From contig CANJXD010000254.1 of assembly GCA_947478535.1 (NCBI GenBank), forward strand, positions 1-8,044: a DNA stretch of 8,044 nt. The letters run 5' to 3'. The DNA comes from Acetobacteraceae bacterium. Lineage in GTDB: Bacteria; Pseudomonadota; Alphaproteobacteria; Acetobacterales; Acetobacteraceae. Both the position numbers and the translations under genes were made by a program. Under the pieces are notes generated by a model. It was not told where the DNA came from. It did not search any database and saw only the letters and a program-made list of their open reading frames with translations. Shown here one piece after another: positions 1 to 6,365 of the stretch (within the stretch, counting starts at the first letter, position 1; every line of letters begins with the position of its first letter).

Positions 1-126
1 CGCCTCGTGCTGGAAGTAGCAGCCGCGACGCTGCCGCTGATCGAGGCCCCGCGCGATCGCCACCCCCACGGCAGCATCGCCCCCCTGACCCGCGCCGCAA
101 GGCTGGCGCAGGGTGTGGGGGACTGA
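1..126 (+). CDS. C-terminal end of an unrecognised protein (5'-truncated by window edge)
   Basis: Frame 1 is open from the first base to a TGA at 124-126, giving 41 residues ending in RAARLAQGVGD. Nearly all codons end in G or C, as in the clear genes nearby, which supports this being real coding sequence. The visible piece holds Ala/Leu-rich stretches and a segment HPHGSIAPLTRAA, but no motif I can assign to a family, so no function is proposed. It is convergent with the nucleoside hydrolase gene, with only one base (127) between the two stop codons. A GC-rich hairpin begins 10 bases after this stop and could end its transcript. The start and most of the protein lie to the left of the window. 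Confidence 0.6.
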   Translation, partial: RLVLEVAAATLPLIEAPRDRHPHGSIAPLTRAARLAQGVGD

Positions 127-127
127 G

Positions 128-1054
128 CTACGGCAGCGGCGCGATCCGCGCCGCGAGCAGGTCGAAGAAGGCCGGCGCGTCCAGCGTTTCCATCAATGTG
201 AGGTTCGCGGGACGGCCGAGCCGGCCCCAGCGGTCTATCACCGTCCGCCCGCGTGACGGGCCATTGGTGCAATCCATCTCGCAGGACGCGTCCCTGGCAC
301 CGAACAGGCGCGGCGCCAGCAGCCAGGCGATGGCGCAGGGGTCGTGCAGCGGAAACCCCCGGAAGTTCATCCGGCGAGAAGCCGGCAAGGCGCGCAATAT
401 GGCCAGCGTGGCCTGCCAGCAGGCGCCGCCCGGCCGCGCCGCCAGCGCGTCCACCACCGCTGGCGTCACGAAGGCCTGGGCAGTGAGGTCGAGCGTCGCG
501 ATGCTGATCTTCCGGCCGAGGCCGAGCAGCACAGCCAGCGCCTCCGGGTCGTTCCAGGCGTTGAATTCGGCGGCCGGCGTGATGTTGCCCTCGGACCAGG
601 CGCCGGACATCAGCACCAGTTCCTCCACACGGTCGATGAGGGCGGGCTCCGTCGCGAAGGCCAGCGCCAGGTTCGTCACCGGGCCGAGCCCCACCACGGT
701 GACGGAGGCCGGCGGCGCCGCCCGCAGCAGGTCCCGGATCGCGTCCGCGGCGATCCCCGGTGTCAGCGCCGGGCCTTCGGGCAGCACCACGCCGCCGAGC
801 CCATCATTCCCATGCACCGCCGTCTCCGCCCGGAACGGCGCCATCAGGGACCGTTCGGCGCCGGCGACGATCGGCACGCGCTGCCCCGTGAGCCCCACTA
901 CCGCCCGTGCATTCGCCGTGGTGCGATCGAGCCCGACATTGCCCCCCGCCACGGTGATGAGCCGCACATCCAGCTCCGGCGAGCCCAGCGCCAGCCACAG
1001 CGCGATGGCGTCATCCGTGCCGGGGTCGCAATCGATGATCGTGGTCCGCGCCAT
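128..1054 (-). CDS. Nucleoside hydrolase (inosine/uridine-preferring family)
   Basis: Predicted 308-residue cytoplasmic hydrolase that cleaves the N-glycosidic bond of ribonucleosides to give free base and ribose. Seen: the Ca-binding Asp cluster DCDPGTDD (residues 8-15); HGNDGLGG (81-88); GPVTNLA (124-130); the substrate loop GNITPAAEFNAWNDPEA (156-172), which carries the conserved Asn, Glu, Phe-Asn and Asp; and the catalytic-site HDP (237-239). Length is normal for the family (about 300-320) and no key residue is missing; the usual MGGA before the substrate loop reads MSGA. The ATG at 1054 is chosen over an upstream in-frame GTG at 1084 because a GGAG lies 8 bases before it, the Asp motif then sits at the usual distance from the N-terminus, and the ATG shares one base with the TGA of the M20 gene (TGATG). 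It is therefore the second, translationally coupled gene of a minus-strand operon. Which nucleoside it prefers cannot be read from sequence; members of this family also act on cytokinin-like or pyrimidine nucleosides. Confidence 0.95.
   Translation of the reverse strand: MARTTIIDCDPGTDDAIALWLALGSPELDVRLITVAGGNVGLDRTTANARAVVGLTGQRVPIVAGAERSLMAPFRAETAVHGNDGLGGVVLPEGPALTPGIAADAIRDLLRAAPPASVTVVGLGPVTNLALAFATEPALIDRVEELVLMSGAWSEGNITPAAEFNAWNDPEALAVLLGLGRKISIATLDLTAQAFVTPAVVDALAARPGGACWQATLAILRALPASRRMNFRGFPLHDPCAIAWLLAPRLFGARDASCEMDCTNGPSRGRTVIDRWGRLGRPANLTLMETLDAPAFFDLLAARIAPLP
136..154. terminator. GC-rich hairpin at the left tail-to-tail junction (possible terminator)
   Basis: GCGGCGCG, a three-base ATC loop, then CGCGCCGC form a perfect 8-bp stem. 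It starts 10 bases after the plus-strand stop at 126 and lies within the last codons of the nucleoside hydrolase. There is no T-run on either side, so it is not a classical intrinsic terminator, and such palindromes also arise by chance in DNA this GC-rich. Confidence 0.3.
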
Positions 1055-2259
1055 CACGCCAGCTCCGTCTCGACCAGGCTGCACCAGAAGGCCGCGCCGT
1101 GGGCCAGGGCAGCGTCATTGAAATCGAAATGCGGGTTGTGGTGCCAGCCCTCGGGGTGGGCCGGGTCCCCGGTGCCGAGCCAGGCATAGGCGCCGGGGCG
1201 GGCCGCCAGGAATTCGGAAAAATCCTCCCCGGCCGTGATCGGCGGGTGGTCATCGGCGACCGCCGCGGCCCTTCCCGTTGCGGCGCGCACCATCACGGCA
1301 GCCTGGGCGGCGTGGTTCACAGTGGGGCCGAGCCGGCGGATGTAGCGCGCTTCCGCCCGCAACCGGTGCAGCGTGGCGGTCGCCGCCGCGATCTCCCCGA
1401 TGCGGCGCGCCAGGTGGTCCCTGACCTCGGCCGTCAGGGCGCGCGCCGTGCCGCGCAGGAAGACCCGCGCCGGGATGACGTTGGGCGCCGCCGGATCGCC
1501 CGCCGCCATGTGGCCGACACTGACGACGGCGGTGCCGAGCGGGTCGATCTCCCGCGCCGCGATGGATTGCAGGGCGGTGATGAACTGCGCCGCGGCGAGT
1601 GTGGCATCGGTGCCGAGATGCGGCTTCGCGCCATGGGTGCCGGCGCCGAGGAAGGTCACCTCCCAGGTATCGCTGCTGGCCAGCACCGGGCCCTTCGGCA
1701 CCGCGATGGTGCCGAGCGGCAGGCCGGGCAGATTGTGCAGACCATAGAGGGCATCGACGGGAAAGCGGTCCAGCACCCCTTCCTCCACCATCACCCGCGC
1801 GCCGCCGAGCGATTCCTCGGCCGGCTGGAAGATCAGCTGGACGGTGCCGGAGAATCGGTCCCGGTGCGCCGCCAGCCATTGCGCGGCGCCGAGCAGCATC
1901 GCGGTATGGCCATCATGCCCGCAGGCATGCATCCGGCCGGGGGATTGGCTGGCATAGGGCGCCCCCGTCGCCTCCGTCATCGCCAGCGCGTCCATATCGG
2001 CGCGCAGCCCGATGGCGCGATTGCCCGGGCGCCCGCGCAGCGTGCCCACCACGCCGGTCTTGGCGATGCCCTCGGTCACATCGATGCCCCATTCGCGCAG
2101 CAGGGCAGCGACCTTCGCGGCCGTGCGCTGTTCCTCGAAGCCGAGTTCGGGGTGGCGGTGAAAATCCTGCCGCCATTCGGTCATGGCCGGGGTCAGGGCG
2201 GAAAGCTCATCGGGCCTGGGCAAGGCGGGGGCTCCGGTTGCGGCGAAGGGCCTCAGCAT
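1054..2259 (-). CDS. M20 family metallo-amidohydrolase (hippurate hydrolase / aminoacylase type)
   Basis: Predicted dinuclear metal amidohydrolase of peptidase family M20 (subfamily M20D), cleaving N-acyl amino acids or similar amides in the cytoplasm. Seen, numbered from the ATG at 2259 (401 aa): HPELGFEE (36-43); RADMDAL (86-92); the metal and active-site motif HACGHDGH (111-118) with ligand Cys113 and His115; the Glu pair in QPAEES (Glu148-Glu149); LYGLHN with His175; a dimerisation-domain motif HGAKPH (209-214); and C-terminal HHNPHFDFND with ligand His374. Every catalytic element is present. The start is uncertain. The ATG at 2259 and a GTG at 2280 have no clear Shine-Dalgarno, while a TTG at 2223 has GGAG 8 bases upstream and would give a 389-residue protein of typical family length. 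First gene of the minus-strand operon; its TGA overlaps the nucleoside hydrolase ATG. Its substrate is unknown; hippurate, N-acetyl amino acid or an indole-acetyl conjugate are all possible. It is divergent from the phosphoribosyltransferase operon. Confidence 0.92.
   Translation of the reverse strand: MLRPFAATGAPALPRPDELSALTPAMTEWRQDFHRHPELGFEEQRTAAKVAALLREWGIDVTEGIAKTGVVGTLRGRPGNRAIGLRADMDALAMTEATGAPYASQSPGRMHACGHDGHTAMLLGAAQWLAAHRDRFSGTVQLIFQPAEESLGGARVMVEEGVLDRFPVDALYGLHNLPGLPLGTIAVPKGPVLASSDTWEVTFLGAGTHGAKPHLGTDATLAAAQFITALQSIAAREIDPLGTAVVSVGHMAAGDPAAPNVIPARVFLRGTARALTAEVRDHLARRIGEIAAATATLHRLRAEARYIRRLGPTVNHAAQAAVMVRAATGRAAAVADDHPPITAGEDFSEFLAARPGAYAWLGTGDPAHPEGWHHNPHFDFNDAALAHGAAFWCSLVETELA
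1063..1066 (-). promoter_or_regulatory. Ribosome binding site deciding the nucleoside hydrolase start
   Basis: GGAG on the minus strand, 8 bases upstream of the ATG at 1054 and inside the last codons of the M20 gene. It supports the 308-residue form over the GTG-started 318-residue form. Confidence 0.7.
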
Positions 2260-2294
2260 GGCACGCTGCACCGCACACACCCAATGGACGGCTG

Positions 2295-3002
2295 ATGGAG
2301 TTCTGGCAGCGTTTCGACGCGCCCCCTACGGATCAGGGACCGTTTGGCCAGGGACCCTTCGCCGGGCACTTCCCCGCGGTGATGCCGGATGGGCGGGTGC
2401 TGGCGCTGCCGATCCGTGATTTCGGGGATTTCGCTGTTGCCGGGATGATCGCCAACCAGGCCGCCTTCCCAGTGGTGCGGGCGCTGGCGGGGTGGATGAC
2501 AGACGCCGCGCGGCCCTTCGGCGCGGAAGTCGTGGTCGGCCTGCCGAGCCTCGGCCAGGTCTTCGCACCCCTGGTTGCGGAAGCGCTCGGCCATGCGAAT
2601 TGGGTGGCGCCGGGCTGGTCCCGCAAACGGTGGTATGAGGACCGGCTTTCCGTGCCCGTCCATTCCATCACCTCCCCCACCGAGCGCCGCCTCTGGCTCG
2701 ACCCGCGCATCGTCCGGCGCCTGGAAGGCCGCCGCGTGCTGCTGGTGGATGACGTGATCTCGACCGGCGCTTCGGCGCTTGCCGGCTTGAAACTCCTGGA
2801 AGCGGCGGGCGTCACGCCGGTGGCGATGCTCGTCGCCATGGCGCAGGGCAACCGCTGGCAGGCCGGCTGGCCCGATGCCATCCCGGTGCGTGCCGCCTTC
2901 GCGACGCCCATCCTTCGCCCGACCACTGCCGGCTGGCTGCCCGAACCCGGCACCGCGCCGCACCACCTTGGCCTTTCTTCTCCCAGGACCAACGCCGCAT
3001 GA
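2295..3002 (+). CDS. Type I phosphoribosyltransferase-fold protein, acceptor unknown
   Basis: Predicted 235-residue cytoplasmic protein of the PRT (phosphoribosyltransferase) family. Seen: the PRPP-binding signature VLLVDDVISTGAS at 148-160 (hydrophobic strand, two Asp, then the S-T-G phosphate loop), a preceding segment VVVGLPSLG (79-87) that fits the first PRT-fold strand and its PPi loop, and an aromatic/basic stretch SRKRWYED (109-116) that may be the flexible hood. The first 30 residues (starting MEFWQRF) are an extension ahead of the core. The ATG at 2295 is chosen because the N-terminus MEFWQ resembles what I recall of close homologues and the frame upstream is antisense to the M20 gene; the Shine-Dalgarno is weak. 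First gene of the plus-strand operon; its TGA overlaps the next ATG (ATGA). By context a purine base (adenine, hypoxanthine or xanthine) is the likeliest acceptor, but the protein is not a recognisable Apt, Hpt, Gpt or PyrE. A regulatory PRT-fold role is also possible. Confidence 0.88.
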   Translation: MEFWQRFDAPPTDQGPFGQGPFAGHFPAVMPDGRVLALPIRDFGDFAVAGMIANQAAFPVVRALAGWMTDAARPFGAEVVVGLPSLGQVFAPLVAEALGHANWVAPGWSRKRWYEDRLSVPVHSITSPTERRLWLDPRIVRRLEGRRVLLVDDVISTGASALAGLKLLEAAGVTPVAMLVAMAQGNRWQAGWPDAIPVRAAFATPILRPTTAGWLPEPGTAPHHLGLSSPRTNAA

Positions 3003-4585
3003 TCCGCTCCCTGCGTGTCTCCGTCATGGGGGCCGCCCTTCTGGGCACCGCACTCCTGGCCGCCACGCCTGCCCTGGCACAGGACAATATCCGCATCGGC
3101 GTGGAGGCTGGGCCGACCAGCCTCGACCCGCATTTCGCCAGCCTGATCACCAACATCGCCTTCGCCCGCCACATCTTCCAGCCGCTGATGGAACAGGACC
3201 ACAAGCAGGATCTGCGCCCCGCCATCGCCACCGCGATGCGCGCCGTGGATGACCTGACCTGGGAAATCACACTGGACCCGCGCGCCCGCTTCCATGATGG
3301 CGCGCCGGTGACGGTGGAGGATATCGCCTTCACCATCGCCCGCGCCGGCGATGTGCCGAACAGCCCGAGCAGCTTCCGCTACGTCACCCGCCCCATCGCC
3401 AGCGTCGAGGCTGTGGATGCGACGACGATGCGCCTGCGCACGACGCAGCCGACACCACTGCTGCCGAACCTGCTGGCGCTGGTGATGATCGTCTCGAAGA
3501 AGCATGGCGAGGGCGCTTCGACGCAGGACTACAATGCAGGCCGCGCCATGGTCGGCACCGGGCCGTTCCGCCACGTCTCCTGGCAGCCCGGCAGCCCGGT
3601 GGTGATGGAACGCAACCCCACCTTCCAAGGTGCGACCTCCGCCTTCAACCGGGTGGAGTTCCGCCCCATCCCGAATGCCGGCGCCCGCAGCGCGGCGTTG
3701 CAGGCCGGCGATGTCGATCTCATCGAGATCGTGCCGCCCGACCAGTTCGCCCGCTTCCGCACCGAGGCCGCGCGCTACACCGTCACGGAAAGCCCCTCCA
3801 ATCGCCTGCTGTTCCTCACACTCGACAGCGATCGCACGGACAGCCCCTTCCTGCGCGGCAGGGATGGCAGCCGCATCGCCAACCCGCTGCGCGATGCCCG
3901 GGTCCGCCGCGCGCTCTCGCTCGCCATCAACCGCGATGCCCTGGTCTCCCGCGTCTTGCAGGGCCAGGCGATGGCGGCGGGGGATCTCGGCCCGCCTGGC
4001 TATTTCGGCACCTCCCCGGACATGACGCCGCCGCCCTTCAACCTGGAGGAAGCGCGCCGCCTGCTGGCGGAAGCCGGTTGGGGCCAGGGCTTCGCCGTGC
4101 AGGTGAACGGGCCCAATGACCGCTTCGTCAACGATGAGCAGGTGGTGCAGGCCATCGCCCAGATGTGGACGCGCCTCGGCCTTGCCACCACCGTCGAGAC
4201 CAAGACCCGCGCGGTGTGGCTCAGCGAGGCCGCGCAGCTCCGCTATTCCGTCAACTTCGCCGGCTTCTCCCCCAACCCCGAGCTGCTGGGGATGCTGGAG
4301 ACGCAGATCCATAGCTGGGATACGGCGCTCGGCCTTGGCACCGCCAATCGCGGCCGCTTCAGCAACCCGGATGTGGATGCGCTGATCCAGCGCGCCCGCA
4401 CCACCATCAACGACGATGAACGCCGCCGCCTGACCCAGCAGGCCACGCGCATGGCGCTGGTCGATCACACCGCGATGATCCCGCTGTATTTCGCCGTGAA
4501 CACCTGGGCGATGCGCCGTGGCTTCACCTATGAGGCGCGGACCGACGAAATGACGCTCGCCTTTTCCGCCGGAAGGACACGCTGA
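2999..4585 (+). CDS. ABC transporter substrate-binding protein, family 5 (oligopeptide/dipeptide-binding type)
   Basis: Predicted 528-residue periplasmic solute receptor (SBP_bac_5, the DppA/OppA/NikA superfamily), which hands its ligand to an ABC importer. Seen: a Sec signal peptide with Arg4 and Arg6, a hydrophobic core at about 8-21 and cleavage after TPALA (residue 27); then the mature start QDNIRIGVEAGPTSLDPHF; the family hallmark LTWEITLDPRARFHDG (86-101) followed by PVTVEDIAFTI (103-113); and the VGTGPFR motif (185-191). Length is normal for the family. AGGA at 2985-2988, 10 bases before the ATG, is a fair ribosome binding site inside the upstream gene, and the ATG overlaps the phosphoribosyltransferase stop. 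The TGA overlaps the adenine deaminase ATG. No permease or ATPase gene accompanies it here, so it either works with a transporter encoded elsewhere or the partners lie outside this operon. The ligand is unknown; family 5 receptors bind peptides, but also nickel, opines, haem and other solutes. Confidence 0.95.
   Translation: MIRSLRVSVMGAALLGTALLAATPALAQDNIRIGVEAGPTSLDPHFASLITNIAFARHIFQPLMEQDHKQDLRPAIATAMRAVDDLTWEITLDPRARFHDGAPVTVEDIAFTIARAGDVPNSPSSFRYVTRPIASVEAVDATTMRLRTTQPTPLLPNLLALVMIVSKKHGEGASTQDYNAGRAMVGTGPFRHVSWQPGSPVVMERNPTFQGATSAFNRVEFRPIPNAGARSAALQAGDVDLIEIVPPDQFARFRTEAARYTVTESPSNRLLFLTLDSDRTDSPFLRGRDGSRIANPLRDARVRRALSLAINRDALVSRVLQGQAMAAGDLGPPGYFGTSPDMTPPPFNLEEARRLLAEAGWGQGFAVQVNGPNDRFVNDEQVVQAIAQMWTRLGLATTVETKTRAVWLSEAAQLRYSVNFAGFSPNPELLGMLETQIHSWDTALGLGTANRGRFSNPDVDALIQRARTTINDDERRRLTQQATRMALVDHTAMIPLYFAVNTWAMRRGFTYEARTDEMTLAFSAGRTR
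4571..4577 (+). promoter_or_regulatory. Strong ribosome binding site for adenine deaminase inside the SBP gene
   Basis: GGAAGGA, 7 bases before the ATG at 4585, within the last codons of the solute-binding protein gene. With the TGATG overlap it indicates translational coupling. Confidence 0.65.
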
Positions 4586-6354
4586 TGACCCAGGATGCCG
4601 TTGCCCCCGCGCTGCGCGCCCGTGCCGTCCAGGCCGCGCGCGGCTCCGCCCCCTTCGATGTGCTGCTGATGGGCGGCACCGTCGTCGATGTCGCGACGGG
4701 AGAACTCCGCGCCGCCGATATCGGCCTGGTCGGGCCGCTCATTGCCTCCGTCCACGCCCCCGGCACGCGGGAGGATGCGGCGGTGGTGGAGGATGTGACG
4801 GGCAAGTGGCTCGCGCCCGGCTTCATCGACAGCCACCTGCATTACGAAAGCAGCCTGATGGCGCCGGCGGACTACGCCGCCTGCGTCGTCCCGGCCGGCA
4901 CAACCACCTGCGTGTGGGACCCGCATGAGCTGGCCAATGTGCTCGGCCTTCCCGGCGTGCGCTGGGCGATCGATGCCAGCCGGGACCTGCCGCTGCGCAG
5001 CCTGATCGCCGCACCGTCCTGCGTGCCCTCGGCGCCGGGTCTCGAAGTGGCAGGCGCCGATATCGGGCCGGCCGAGATGGCGGACATGCTTTCCTGGCCA
5101 GAGATCGCCGGCGTGGCGGAGGTGATGGACATGCCCGGCGTGCTGCGCGGCACGGCGCATATGCAGGGCATCGTCGGTGCCGGCATCGCCTCCGGCAAGA
5201 ACGTCAACGGCCATGCCCGTGGCATGGTGGATGGCGATCTCCAGGCCTATTGCAGCGCCGGCGTCACCAGCTGCCATGAGATCGTGGGGCCGGAGGATTT
5301 CCTCCAGAAGCTGCGCAGCGGCATGACGGTGGAGCTGCGCGGCAGCCATGACTACGTGCTGCCCGGCGTGCTGACGGCGCTCGCCACCCTGCCGATGCTG
5401 CCGCCGAACCTGGTCTTCTGCACCGATGACATCTTCCCCGATGAACTCATGCAGAAGGGCGGGCTGCGCGACACCGTTGCTCGAATTATCGCCCGGGGCA
5501 TGAACCCAATCGCTGCGATCCGCTGCGCCACCTTCCATGCGGCGATGCGCCTCAAGCGGGACGACATCGGGCTGATCGGCGCCGGGCGGCAGGCGGATAT
5601 CGTCGTTCTCTCGGACCTGACCACTATTGCCGTCGATCGCGTCTTCACCGCGGGCAAGCTGGTGGCGAAGGAGGGCAAGCTGATCGAGCCGCCGCGCCGT
5701 ACGCCAGGGCCGACGGGGACGGTGAAGCTTGCCGCGCAGCCCATCGAATCCTTCATGCCGAAGGTCAACGGCATCGGCGATGGCCGCGCGCGCCTGCGGA
5801 AGATCGTCGGCGCGCGGCACGGCAAATGGGGCACGCTGGATGTCGAGGTCCGCAACGGCTTCGCCGTGCTGCCGCCCGATCACGCCGTCATCACCATCAT
5901 CCACCGCCATGGCCGCGTGCCGGCCACGCCGCAGACCTGCATCATCGAGGGCTGGGGCGACCCGCGCGGCGCCATCGCCACGACGATCAGCCATGACAGC
6001 CACAACCTGCTGGTCCTCGGCCGCGATCCCGCCGACATGCAGGCGGCGGCGAATGCGCTGATCGCCTGCGGTGGCGGCATGTGCGTGGCGCGCGATGGCA
6101 AGGTCGCCGCCCTGCTGCCGCTGCCCATCGCCGGGCTGCTGGCGGAAACCCCGCCGGAGGAGACGGTGGCGAATTTCGCCAAGCTCCGCGCGCAGGCGGA
6201 CATGGTCATCGACTGGGCCACGCCATGGCGCGTCTTCCGCGCGATGACGGGGCTTTCGCTCGCCTGCAACCCGGCACCACACCCGACCGATCTCGGCCTG
6301 ACCGACGGTGCCACGGGGGAGATCTTCGACCCCGCCGAACCCGTGACCGCCTGA
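4585..6354 (+). CDS. ade: Adenine deaminase family amidohydrolase
   Basis: Predicted 589-residue cytoplasmic metal-dependent enzyme; the family reaction is adenine to hypoxanthine plus ammonia (EC 3.5.4.2). Seen: small N-terminal beta domain (about 23-78); the metal motif GFIDSHLHYESS (79-90) with His84 and His86; DPHELANVLG (112-121); Glu179 in VAEVMDMPGV, at the place of the bridging metal ligand; NGHARG (208-213) with His210; SCHEIV (229-234) with His231; CTDD (279-282) with Asp281; and after the barrel the adenine-deaminase C-terminal domain, with SHDSHNLLVLG (469-479), CGGGMCVA (495-502) and LPLPIAGLLA (511-520). Length and two-domain layout match adenine deaminases, not guanine or adenosine deaminases. 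Departures from what I remember of the family: FHAA at 317-320 where LNAA-like sequence is usual, and Tyr at 87 in HLHYE where Ile or Val is common. The ATG at 4585 shares one base with the preceding stop and has a strong ribosome binding site. Coupling to a phosphoribosyltransferase and a nearby nucleoside hydrolase supports a purine role. A related substrate is not excluded. Confidence 0.92.
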   Translation: MTQDAVAPALRARAVQAARGSAPFDVLLMGGTVVDVATGELRAADIGLVGPLIASVHAPGTREDAAVVEDVTGKWLAPGFIDSHLHYESSLMAPADYAACVVPAGTTTCVWDPHELANVLGLPGVRWAIDASRDLPLRSLIAAPSCVPSAPGLEVAGADIGPAEMADMLSWPEIAGVAEVMDMPGVLRGTAHMQGIVGAGIASGKNVNGHARGMVDGDLQAYCSAGVTSCHEIVGPEDFLQKLRSGMTVELRGSHDYVLPGVLTALATLPMLPPNLVFCTDDIFPDELMQKGGLRDTVARIIARGMNPIAAIRCATFHAAMRLKRDDIGLIGAGRQADIVVLSDLTTIAVDRVFTAGKLVAKEGKLIEPPRRTPGPTGTVKLAAQPIESFMPKVNGIGDGRARLRKIVGARHGKWGTLDVEVRNGFAVLPPDHAVITIIHRHGRVPATPQTCIIEGWGDPRGAIATTISHDSHNLLVLGRDPADMQAAANALIACGGGMCVARDGKVAALLPLPIAGLLAETPPEETVANFAKLRAQADMVIDWATPWRVFRAMTGLSLACNPAPHPTDLGLTDGATGEIFDPAEPVTA

Positions 6355-6358
6355 GGGA
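6353..6358 (+). promoter_or_regulatory. Ribosome binding site of the first Bug receptor, on the adenine deaminase stop
   Basis: GAGGGA overlaps the TGA at 6352-6354 and stands 7 bases before the ATG at 6366. It fixes the start of the next gene, because longer in-frame forms run antisense-like through the deaminase C-terminus. Confidence 0.7.
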
Positions 6359-6365
6359 AACGCGC

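Noticed and set aside
1599..2294. N-terminal extension of the phosphoribosyltransferase frame to 467 codons
   Set aside because: The added part is antisense to the M20 gene with Arg/Pro/Ala-rich non-protein-like sequence; the ATG at 2295 begins the recognisable protein.
2260..2294. Divergent promoters between the M20 and phosphoribosyltransferase genes
   Set aside because: Promoters must lie here or in the adjoining coding ends, but I could not see a convincing -35/-10 pair or operator palindrome on either strand.
1099..2295. 398-codon plus-strand open frame antisense to the M20 gene, ending in a Met-Asp-Gly-stop that overlaps the phosphoribosyltransferase ATG as TGATG
   Set aside because: The overlap resembles a coupled leader ORF, but the frame is a compositional shadow of the M20 gene and neither the long frame nor the three-codon end has a ribosome binding site.
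2333..4468. 711-codon minus-strand open frame antisense to the phosphoribosyltransferase and solute-binding protein genes
   Set aside because: Its translation is rich in Gly, Arg, His and Ala with no domain, and it spans two clear genes on the other strand. Such frames arise from GC-rich third positions.
6081..6365. Longer start for the first Bug receptor, giving 417 codons
   Set aside because: It overlaps the adenine deaminase C-terminal domain in another frame and would bury the signal peptide; the ATG at 6366 has a good ribosome binding site.
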